A DNA stretch of 64,000 nucleotides from NCBI GenBank assembly GCA_038049695.1, contig CP142461.1, positions 40,845,501 through 40,909,500 of the forward strand, read 5' to 3'. The notes beneath the pieces are model-generated. The model did not search any database. It saw only the letters and a program-made list of their open reading frames with translations, and had not been told where the DNA came from. This DNA comes from Cinnamomum chago (lineage: Eukaryota > Streptophyta > Magnoliopsida > Laurales > Lauraceae). A program made the translations under genes and the position numbers. Shown here piece by piece: positions 25,354 to 35,087 of this stretch (within the stretch, counting starts at the first letter, position 1; each line of letters opens with the position of its first letter).

Positions 25354-25530
25354 GGGAGATAAATTATTTATCTATTTCTAGTATACTTAAATCAATTTCT
25401 TCATTACAGGAAATGGCTATTCCTCTTGCCTTACCTTCAGCAACCCTCAATGCATAATTACAAAATTTAGTTTTCTTGGCAAGGGTTGTCATATCTCATT
25501 CTCCATATTATAGAAAATTTGGGTGGAAGT

Positions 25531-26022
25531 TAGGGTTGTAAATGGGTATCCGATTATTTGATTACCCGAAAGTTTTGACCTAAAAAAATTCGTGTCTAGA
25601 ACCTATTTAGGTTTCGATTCATAAATGGGCCTGGGTCCGAAACCTAATTTAGGTTCCGATTGATAAATGAGTTCGGTTCTGAGTCTATATAGGTTTCGAC
25701 CGATGGACCCGGCATATGAGTCAAAATAAAATTTATTTGGACATTTTTATGTATAATGCTGGAGGTAGTAGACTTGATGCACTGTTATAAGTTGAATGAT
25801 ACTTATTTTAAGAAAAAGATGAAGAAATTGAAGAGAAGTTAGAACCAATTTTTGAGCTAGATCCAGTTCTCTAGGTGGATCCGGTTCTGGAACCGGATTC
25901 GGGTATTTCTATCGGAATAGGGTCTGGAACCAACAAAATAGGTTCCGAGTCAAAACCGGATCCGAAACCATTATTTAGAAACGGGTCTAGGTCCGAGTCT
26001 AGTATGCCGTGCAAGAGTGCTA
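25531..26022. mobile_element. Possible hAT-type nonautonomous element
   Basis: Starts TAGGGTTGTAAATGGGTA and ends near TGCCGTGCAAGAGTGCTA, an imperfect inverted pair. The interior is packed with GGTTCCGA/GGGTCTGGAACC-like words in both orientations, a pattern seen in plant hAT-derived elements with many subterminal repeats. An 8-bp duplication is not convincing (5 of 8 positions). Confidence 0.35.
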
Positions 26023-27241
26023 CATTGAAGAAGATTCAATTCATCTTGTTCCCTGAAGCACCTTGAAGAGGCATTCAAGGTGGTGATCTCAAGCACAACA
26101 AAGGTGAACTGTGAGTTGTAAGCGAAGGTGAATCAAAATGCGTGTATGAACACCGGCTTTGGTGTTTAGGTGTATTTCTGATTAAATTGGGCTAATTACA
26201 TGTTTAGGAACATTTATTTGGTAAAATTTCCTTGATTTAAACAACTTTATTTTAAGGTCTTATTACTTTTTTGGTTTCGCTAGTTTATACTAAAGCAAAT
26301 GTGAGAGATGCTCGAGGGGCCATGTGGCATCCCATAATAGTTCTTGCAATGCCACAAGGGATTTTTGACAAAATCCTCATTCTCAACGATCTTTAAGCCA
26401 CATCAGCTTCCTTTGAGCCTCCTTAATTTCTCTTTAATTTTCATTAGCTCAGTATAATTAAGCTTACTTTACCACATCATTCTCCTTTATTTTCCTTTGA
26501 TTTTCACTAATTTTCTTTAATCCTTCTCTCTATGCCTCTTTCCTTAACTCTTCACCTCCCCTCTCTCATACCATCCACCCCACCTAGTAACACCTATGTC
26601 TCTTCGTGTTGCCTCATCTAAGTAAGGTATCTCTCATCATTTCTTTTCTTTTTTCCCCCTATTTTGTCATATGATTTGAGTTTCAGATAACTTGATTGTG
26701 AACGTACTATGAAGGTCGGACGATCGGAAGTGGAAGGATGTATTCTCTCGGTCCATTGCCTTGCCGATTGAAGAGTAGTTTCAAAGTAGGTACCTAAAAT
26801 ATCATTGACATATATATATATATCCATTTATTACTTTCTTTGTTCTTTTTGACTGGTTTGCTTTAGATGAGTAAGTTTATTTACAATTTGAGGCACTTAA
26901 AGAAGCTTCAAGGAAAAATGTTGTTACTACAACATTTTAGGTTATCACATTTTTGTGATTTTATTTTTTCTTTTTTGGACTCCAAATGGCATGTTTCAAT
27001 TCATTTTCTCTTAGTTTATATCTTCTTTTATTAGAAAACCTTCAACATGTCATAATTTTTTCTTTTCTGTATTTTGGGGATCTAAATTCTAGTTGTAGTA
27101 CAGTCTTACTGTCACTACACTACGCCCGCTATCTTTTTGAAAAATGTATATAAATGGTTCATGGTTTTAGTTAGTGGAATTCTCTTTCTTTCTTAATTTT
27201 ACTTGACTATTCCAAAATAAGAAAATAAGGTGTTAGTCTAT
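26023..27241. other. AT-rich spacer, nothing recognised
   Basis: Contains a short (TA)n at about 26812-26823 and no coding signal. Confidence 0.4.
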
Positions 27242-27250
27242 TATTCTTTA

Positions 27251-28341
27251 GAGGAGTTTATGAGAAAAGTCCCCATAGAACCCCATATGGTCTACCAGGA
27301 CCTAGTATCACGTTGGACACGGGAGGGGTCCTTATGTGTCACTTTTCTTTTCTTTTTTCTTTTTTCTTTTTTTGTGTCGTTTTGCGATATGGGCGATATC
27401 GACCATTTTCACTGAAGATAGAAGCTACTCCTTCCAAGTTAAATTGTTTTGTACTGACAGAAATGGTCGATATCGATTATTCCATATGGTCAATAGCGGT
27501 CATTTTCATTGAAAACATGCAGAAGCTACCGCCTTTCACTTAAATTGTTTTGTACTGACAGAAATGGTCAATATCGACCACTTTCACTAGAATCGCACCC
27601 TAGAATACACGAAATCGAATGAATCTCTGGCGAATAAATAGGTCAGTACAGTGGCTAGTGGTAAAAGATTAAAGATGATCGTTTTGGACGAACAGTGGGT
27701 GATCAGTTGGAGCTTGAGACCCATGATAGCGAAAATGGTTGAATGTAAGAAGTGAGTTTTCTTTGGAGCCCGATTTAGGGTTAGAAAGTTCTTGCTTTTG
27801 GGGAAAAAGAGAGGGGAATGAAATGAAGGGGGGGGGGGGGGGGGGGGGGGGTGTGTGTTGAAGGGGATTATGGTTAGTGTCTGACGGAGCTAAGCTTGGA
27901 GGTGTTTTCGCCTTCTTACATGGATTCAAATTTGGGGTTGGTGTATGAGTGGATATTAGTTTCATTTATGAAAGAAATGGAAACTCAATAAACGAGATGA
28001 GAACTTGTTTGGCTTTGGTTGGTTCTTGTTTCTGTAATCTCTTGAGGGGAAAAGCTGAGGATTTTCACAAGGAAAAAGAACTATGAGGTAGAGATGGCGA
28101 GAGTCGCAGAAACTGGAGCAGAAGAGAAGTAAAAAGAAGAAGGAGAAAGAGAAGGACAGGAAGAAGAAGATGAATAGTTACACTGCTTTGACTTCTTTTT
28201 GTGACGGTCGATATCGACCATCTAAAAAAAAGTTAAAAAAACGTTGGAGCACCATCCAGAGGACCCCTCCCATGTCCAACATAATATTGGGTCTTGGTAG
28301 GCCATATGGGGTCTTATTGAGATTTTTCCCGTAAATTCCTC
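27251..28341. mobile_element. Mutator-like nonautonomous element with long inverted ends (1091 bp)
   Basis: The first about 170 bp (27251-27420) and last about 170 bp (28170-28341) are inverted repeats, with conserved words ACCCCATATGG, TCTACCA and GGGAGGGGTCC. Flanks are TATTCTTTA (27242-27250) and TTTTCTTTA (28342-28350), a 9-bp duplication with one mismatch, typical of Mutator-like elements. No transposase is present. The interior (27580-28160) has a GC-richer stretch with a poly-G run and a possible captured fragment of unknown origin. Five copies or near-copies of GGTCGATATCGACC occur at about 27389, 27463, 27485, 27563 and 28205. Confidence 0.8.
27828..27851. repeat. 24-base G homopolymer
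   Basis: Inside the Mutator-like element, followed by TGTGTGT. Confidence 0.9.
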
Positions 28342-28619
28342 TTTTCTTTAATACGGATTTTTTATTTAAATTTTTTTTTTGTTTTTGATGGTTTTGGGTT
28401 CTTTGGATATATATAAAAGAACTTTGCAAAGTTTTTATGTAGAGAGACAAAGGAAAGTGCTCCTTTATTCTTTACTCGAGACGGCGCTTCTCATCCCCCA
28501 AGCATCTGTCGATAGATGTCCAAAAAAACATAGCATAGAAAATGGAAATTTTGATAGTCCAAATTGTGATACTTGCGTGACCAGGAGGGCCTTGTATTAG
28601 TATTGGGTGATGATTTTCC

Positions 28620-29560
28620 ATTGCTAGAATAGGAATGACTAGGATGGGCACACCAATTAGTGGGCGATAAATCTTCATTGCTAAATATGGAAAGTGGTAT
28701 TAATATGGACTCTTTATGAGGTTCGGTAATGGAGGATTAGGATACATATTTTTCATTACCTATAGATTAACTATTGTTACAGGTAAATCCACCACAAAAG
28801 ATTTTGTACACCTCAGAATTATGACTAGCATAAGGGTGATAAGTTTCCATTACTAAATAGGGTAAGGGTTATTAATTTGGCTAATTACGTTCAAACTCTT
28901 TATGAGGTTTAGTAATGGAGGATAAGGATATAGATTCTTTATTACTGTACGTAGATTAACTATTGTTGCACAGGAATCCACTACAAAAGACTTTGTATGC
29001 CTTAGATACATGACCAACATGTGAGTGATTAGTTTCCATTGTTAAATATAGAAAGGGGTATTAATTTGGTTAATTGTATTTGGATTCTTTATGAGATTTA
29101 GTAATGGAGAATAAGGATACATATTTTCCACTGCCTATAGATTGACTATTCTTGCACATGAATCTATTACAAAAGATTTTGTACACCTCAAAGATATATA
29201 TGATTAACCCATGGGTAATATGTTATCGTTGCTAAATATGCTAAGGGGTAATAAATTGGTCAATTGCATTTGGAACCTTTATGAGGTTTAGTAACGGAGG
29301 ATAAGAATACGGATTTTCCATTACTGTGGATAAACTAATTGTTGCACAAGAACCCATTGCAAAAGATTTTGTACACATCAGAGACATGACGAACGTGTAG
29401 GTGATAAGTTTCAATTTCTAAATATCTAAAGCGGTATTAATTTGGTTAATTACATTAGGATTCTTTATGAGGTTTTTGTAATGGAGGATAATGACACATA
29501 TTTTTTTTATTACTTTTAGATTAACTATTGTTGCACATAAATCCACTACAAGAGACATGA
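28620..29560. repeat. Tandem array, about 188-bp unit, 5 copies
   Basis: The word TTTATGAGGTTTAGTAATGG recurs near 28708, 28896, 29086, 29275 and 29462, so the spacing is 187-190 bp. Each unit also has GGGGTATTAATTTGGTTAAT and AAAAGATTTTGTACACCTC words. The related copy at 59860 has a single unit. Confidence 0.85.
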
Positions 29561-30836
29561 CGACTGATGAAAACCACTAATTTGCTATTATCAATATCTT
29601 GGCCATCCATTTTGAGTTAGTTTTCATGTTGGATGTGGGTCGTTGGTCTTATGCAAAAGGTATGTGGGATGGGGATGGCTATATACTTGGACAAAGTGTC
29701 TACTAAATCTTATATACAAAGGATATGAGATCATCAAGATACTTTCCACACCACCCTCTTCTCAAAATTAAACAACTTAAAAAATTGTCGTTGGAAACCC
29801 AATTGTGGGAATAAGGGGGTTCCCAAGTTGCAATTGTTAAAAATGAAATGGGGTTCATTAGTTGGGTATCAGCTTGCGAGTCTAGTATTAGAGGATAATG
29901 ATATACACTATGTTAGCATTTGCATTCAAGCCAACTTTTTATACAAATCTTAATATACCATGTAGATAAGGAGAGGAATCAAGACCGTTAATTTGGTAAT
30001 AGTTGACACCCTTGCCATCGATTTGGAGTGAGTTTTCCTATCGAGTGTGGGTCACGATCTTATGTTGAATTAGTATTATTTAAACCAACCAAGGTTCAAT
30101 GGTCCATACAAATCATCTCATGAGTCCCAACATCTATAATATATTAAAAGTAATTAGCATAACTACACAAGTGATCCAAAGTACATGTTATTTCATATGC
30201 CCCCGTTGAAATCATGACCTCTTGCCTTTCAAAATAATTAACCTAACCTCTACACCACACAATGCTTATGTTTGTCAAAACAATGAAAAGAGCAGTTAAT
30301 TAATGGAGCAGGGCCCCTAGCCATGTGGGTCATGTCCATGCTTAGCATTGGGTTATTGTGCTAGTGGATATGATTCTTTAAGTGTGTATTTCTCGATTAA
30401 TGATTCAAGGGTTTATGGTTGTGTTGTCTCACATTACAATTTTAAACCTATGCGAGTGGAACACAGTTGTTTAAGATCCTTGCCGAGGCTGCGAATGAGA
30501 CCAATCATACTATTATTCGACCAATCTGACCTAAGAAATTAAGGTGTCATCAATTTATTGTATAAATGAAGTTTGATCAGAGTTCAATATAGACCAAGCT
30601 GAATATGCTTTCAGTCATGTATAATACAAAACATAAAAAAGATATGTGATTAAAAAGATGAATATGCTTTCTTTCCCAGTCAAATAAATGAATAAATGAT
30701 TAAAGAAGTTATTGGGTGAGACCGAATGATGAGGATATTCTTCATCAATATGAAATAAAATTGGTGATAACTCAATAGAGCTGTCTCCCATTGAGTTCAT
30801 TTGAGTGGTGATGCTCAGGTGAACAAAATGACCAAT

Positions 30837-30856
30837 TATATATATATATATATATA
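30837..30856. repeat. (TA)n microsatellite
   Basis: About ten TA units. Confidence 0.85.
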
Positions 30857-31304
30857 ATATGCATTATTACATGTATAATTATATTATGTTTAATATAGTT
30901 AATAATAACGACAACCAAGTAAATGATTAGATCTTTCCAACAAAAAAAAAAAAAGGGTAAATGTTAAGATTTGAGTCCATTGGATTCATCAGTCCAAGCC
31001 AAAATTTGTTGATTAAAAAGCACTTGGTATTGCATGGACATAGACATGCATAGACCGTTTGTAGCCTTAATTGGTGAGGCAAGTCTAGGCATTGATTCTT
31101 TGTTCTCGACGTTGTGTGAATCTTGGCTTTTGCATCGACTTGGTACATCTGATTTCGGTGTTATCAGAACCCTCACATTTATCACCCTTTGAGGAATTAT
31201 GCTCAACTCATTTTGATGATGATAAGAAGTCACGAATAAATTGAAACGACATTTGAGGTAACCATTAAATTAAAGATTTTCAAAGTACAAATGGATGTGA
31301 CAAT

Positions 31305-31873
31305 TTATTTTTCTTCTGTCTCTTTTTCAGCTTGATGTGTTCTTCTTGCTGCCTTTTTCTCAAGATTAAATATTGTTCCCAACCCTTCAATGTTTGAAGG
31401 AATAGGCTGCTGATTACTTCCACCACCACTTGAAAACCAGCAGAGAAATCTCAAGACCACAACCTGAAATATATATTTCAATAGTGATGAATGAGAAAAA
31501 AGAAATGAACAGAAAAAAAGAAATGAACATAGTCTTAAAATATTGCCAAGTGCTTGCCGAGGTAATCAAGAGTTGGAAGTGGACTCACTGAATGTACAAC
31601 AAAATTGGATTCTTCGCTTTTAGGTTTGAGTTTGTATCTTGGAACCTCTCCCATTTGGGTGAAGTTGTAGACCTCTTTCTTCCATCGGAATCTATGGCCA
31701 CTCCTTGGATCATAATAATACTGCACAGCCAATGAACTCACTGAATGTACAACAACATTGGATTCTACACTTTTAGGTTTGGGTTTGTATCTTGGAAGCT
31801 CTCCCATTTGGGTGAAGTTGTCGACCTCTTTCTTCGATCGGAATCAATGGCCACTCCTAGGATCATAATAATA
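31305..31873 (-). pseudogene. Methyl-CpG-binding domain (MBD) protein, C-terminal exons, with duplicated exon
   Basis: Two exon copies of exactly 132 bp (31742-31873 and 31589-31720) each encode YYYDPRSGH.FR.KKEV, the core of a plant MBD (YYDP.SG..FRSKKEV), followed by PRYK.KPKS. Each has a GCAG acceptor and ends at a GTGAGT donor, and they are separated by only 21 bp. The upstream copy has TGA in place of the conserved Arg codon in SGHRF; the downstream copy is open. A last exon, 31305-31463, follows a TTTCAG acceptor, ends in a K/E-rich tail and TAA, and is in phase. MBD proteins read methylated CpG in chromatin. No upstream exon was found, so this is a partial gene and, because of the stop, probably a pseudogene unless the first exon copy is skipped. 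Confidence 0.65.
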
Positions 31874-32454
31874 CTGCACAGCCATTAATATTAAGGCTTA
31901 TCCAAAATAACCAATTTCAAACAAACAAATTCCATAAAGAAAAACTATAACAAACAAATCCCATAGACAAACCCAAGTTAGATTTTACTTGAGGTTTTTT
32001 TTTTAATCAATCATTTCTTCAAATGGCTGCTTGGCCATGTCTTTTACTCTTTATTTGATTAATTTTGGTGTATTCTTTTGGTCAGGTGATATTTTGATCT
32101 ATAGGTTTTTATTGTGCATTATTGTTCTTGTTTAAGGAGTGTGTGTGAAGAACATACATTTGGGCATTGATTGATTCCAAATGTTGGTGTTCGGAGCACC
32201 CTCTTTGGTTAAAATTTTTTGATCGTTGAGACCCTTCATTTATTTATTTTTGGTATAATGTGTGGAGTCATGTTTTGATGAGCTGCTGTCATTGAAAATT
32301 TATTGACACGCATAATTTTGTTACATGAAAGCATAAATAATTATGGGATGCAAACCATAGTTTGCCCAATCTGGAAACAGATTCAGCAAGTGCTGTTGAA
32401 AATGAATACGATGTGAGTGGCCTTATTTTGGATCATCTTGTATGTTAATTTCAG
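31874..32454. other. Spacer, nothing recognised
   Basis: AT-rich; no exon of the MBD gene could be found here. Confidence 0.4.
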
Positions 32455-32598
32455 CCTTGGAGGTTCTGAAGTCCGAATTGGCAATCAAACCTCTCTTTCG
32501 TGTGTGCAGTGTCTTTCAAGAATCTGGCCTAAGCGCCCATATTCGGCCGGGAAGCCTCTTGCAGAAAGTCATGAGTGCCAAGCTTTGCATAATCCAAG
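32455..32598 (+). CDS. Possible single exon of an unrecognised gene
   Basis: Between TTAATTTCAG and CAAG/GTTTGA a 144-bp open stretch in the third phase reads LEVLKSELAIKPLFRVCSVF, then QESGLSAHIRPGSLLQKVMS and AKLCIIQ. The composition (hydrophobic heptads, few low-complexity residues, higher GC than flanks) looks like genuine coding sequence. I do not recognise the family. An overlapping frame is also open across the same bases (32417-32728), so which frame was used, if any, is inferred from composition and splice borders only. No partner exons were identified. Confidence 0.3.
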
Positions 32599-33224
32599 GT
32601 TTGAAAGCCCTGTCTTGATTCTGTTCGATCCTAACCTAAAATTTGCCTCTACCTTTCTACATCATCTACTTCCTAGGCATGCGACTCTGGTAAATATTTA
32701 TTTGATCAGTTTGATTTGGTACTGTTAGGCAAATGATCCCTTCATTGGGCCTGGTTCAGGTTAGGCTGATGTTCTTGGTTATGTATGTTGATTGGATTCT
32801 TCTGTGACCAACTCCATATGATTAAATTCTGGAAGTGGATCTAGAATCTTTGTAGCTATGTAGAATCTACTATCTGTTGATTATTGTTATTAAGCATTGC
32901 TGTGGAGAAATGTAAGATCCCTGAGACAGTTGAAATATTCCTGAGAATGGGAAAAATTAAATATGAAAAATTATTTTATTTGATGCCATGTTATGTTATT
33001 TATATATGAATAGCATATTTTGAGCATGAACCGCCTAAGAATTTTACCACATTCATTAACTAGACTTATAAAGAAAATTTTGTTAAACTTTGATCATCTG
33101 TAGTATGGGCTGTGCATTGTTAAACTTGTCTATACAGTTTTTTTTTGTTCTCTTACTTTGTCTCAGTTTTTTGTTCTGGGGCTAGCATGAATTAGAGCTT
33201 CTTTGAATGAGAGGCTGCTGAATC
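32599..33224. other. Spacer, nothing recognised
   Basis: AT-rich sequence; no domain or repeat boundary seen. Confidence 0.4.
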
Positions 33225-33625
33225 ATTGATTGTTGAAAGATTTCCTGTGGCCTGATGATGAAATCCTGAACAAAAAAAATGACAATGATGACTTTGAGAT
33301 TAGTGAAAATCTCCACCTCATGAAACAGTATGTATTGGTCATGTATAAGCTGTATATTGCATGCTCATGTTATAACAAACATATCTTAACCACAGCATAA
33401 TCATACAATAAGGACATCCTTGGCCCCGTTTGGACCACTAGTGCAGGTAATTCAGTTTACATGGAAATGAGAATCCAAGCATTAGGATAACCCAAGTTGC
33501 CGGTAAGTAACAGTTACTTTGTTCTTAGCCGTAAATCATTATAGGTAAAAAGAATTAGAGCTAATTAGATTACTGTTAAGCAAAACTCAGGGCAACTGAG
33601 TTCCAATGGATTGAGAAGGGCCTTA
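33225..33625 (+). repeat. Direct repeat, copy 1
   Basis: Shares GAAAGATTTCCTGT, CATGCTCATGTTA, AATCATACAATAAG and GGACCA(C/T)TAGTGCAGGTAA in order with 34722-35087, 1.5 kb away, at roughly 80% identity by eye. Confidence 0.8.
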
Positions 33626-34721
33626 TGTATAATTTTATGTCAGTACAAGTAATTAATCAGATCTATCTCACATCAGTAATCAGATCTACTCTGTTGATCC
33701 AATGGATTCTGGTGAACCACATAGCCTGGGATTTCTCAGTTAGCCTAAGCCCAAATGATTATTGGAAAAGGGTATTCTTCAACCCAAATGAGAGGCTTCT
33801 CAAATCAAATCCAATCCGATAAGTTCTCAGTACATGTGGTTCATTTTGTAGGAATTGTATGCCACATCAATTCACACAGGGCCTCATTGGCCCTATCTCC
33901 CTAATATTGCTTTTCATAGCCCATAGGTTCCAAATTCTCAAACTGATGGAAACCTTCGTCTCTGTGGACCACCTACTTTAATTTTTTTTATCCTGATAGG
34001 AAGATGGGATGCAATAGAGCTACAGAGCTGATATCTGCCTCATCACAACTCATGCACCATCAATATAAGGAACTGCTGAGACTATCTAGCGAACAACTCC
34101 ATAGAACTAACACATTATTCAATACTAGATAGAAGCTTTATTTGGGTTTATGTTTGATTGTTTAGGTACAATTATAGATGGCCTCATCTCATAATAAGAC
34201 TGGTAACCATCATATTGTACTATAAATTAACATCATTTCTTTTATTTCAAGTCCTGTCAGGCCCTAATACCATCAGATTGAGTGGCATGCTCCCTGCAAG
34301 GACCTAAGTTAAATATCCGGCACACTTCTAGCCATAGGTTAAATATCTACGTTAGTTTGATGCAAGTTTGCCTTTACTAAAGCGTCTCTGTAGTTATAAA
34401 AAAAAGTGATATGCTCCATTGATTTGATTATGTGACATCTAGTCATAGCTTTTGCATGTGATGAATCAAATGGTATTGGTATATAGGGGAATTCAGATCA
34501 GTTTCTACATAGGGGGACCCATCTGGCATGAGCGGGTTTGATCACACAAAGATGGGTCCACACAGGTTAAAACAAGCACCTAGGTTCCATCAGCGTGAGA
34601 TCATTTCTCTTGTTTAAATAGCTTAATGGCTAAGATTTTCTAATTGGAGAGGAATAGTACGAAGTCACCTGGGGAGGTTCATAGACAGTAGGAGTGATCA
34701 AGGTCGACATGGGGGCCTCCT
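33626..34721. other. Spacer between direct repeats, nothing recognised
   Basis: No coding or structural signal recognised. Confidence 0.4.
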
Positions 34722-35087
34722 GGACCATTGGCTGCTGAAAGATTTCCTGTAGCCTGCTTATAAAATCCTGTGAAAAAAATAATGGCATGATGACTGTGAG
34801 ATTAGTGGAAATCTCTACCTCATGAAATAGTATGCATTGGCCATCGATAAGGTGTACATAGCATGCTCATGTTACAACCATACCTTACAACAGCAAAATC
34901 ATACAATAAGCACAATTTTTGGGGTCTATTTGGACCATTAGTGCAGGTAATTTAGTTTATGCGTAAATGAGAATCTAAGCATTAAGATAATCTGAGCTGC
35001 CGGTAAGAATTAGAGCTAATTAGATTTAGTGGTAAACTGAATTCAGGGCAACTAAGTGCTACACAATCAATTACTGTGAAGTCCTTT
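34722..35087 (+). repeat. Direct repeat, copy 2, cut by E3
   Basis: Second copy of the segment at 33225. Its right part is interrupted at 35087 by the E3 insertion. Confidence 0.8.

Larger units (their letters stand above)
19660..25530 (-). mobile_element. LINE (L1-type), interrupted by solo LTR E2
   Basis: From right to left the minus strand encodes the endonuclease C-terminal part (LDKAIGNINWRMKFPYGSFF then SSDHSPI, 25000-25140), a linker, then reverse transcriptase (GYKIISKVIANKLRDL, AFVKGRIITDNYM, KQGDPLSPYLF, and the catalytic FADD at about 20470). After a gap come the thumb region (SWQANILSQARTNTLVKS), PIEEWGLGIRKSKENNIALL and the start of the zf-RVT region. The longest intact frame is 20454-20972. 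ORF1, the endonuclease N-terminus and the 3' tail are absent. Several stops and frame changes show it is dead. E2 splits it between endonuclease and reverse transcriptase. Confidence 0.85.
28342..31280 (+). repeat. Dispersed repeat R, long copy
   Basis: Segments of this region reappear in the same order at 59650-60500 and partly at 60630-61540: a head (GTAGAGAGACAAAGGAA...CTCGAG), the about 188-bp unit, a tail containing TTGGATGTGGGTC-like words, and an end block (GTCCATTGG...CTCATTTATC-like). The tail block itself occurs twice here (29570-29700 and 29980-30090). No coding domain or terminal repeat was recognised, so the class is unknown; an old noncoding retroelement derivative is possible. 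Confidence 0.6.
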
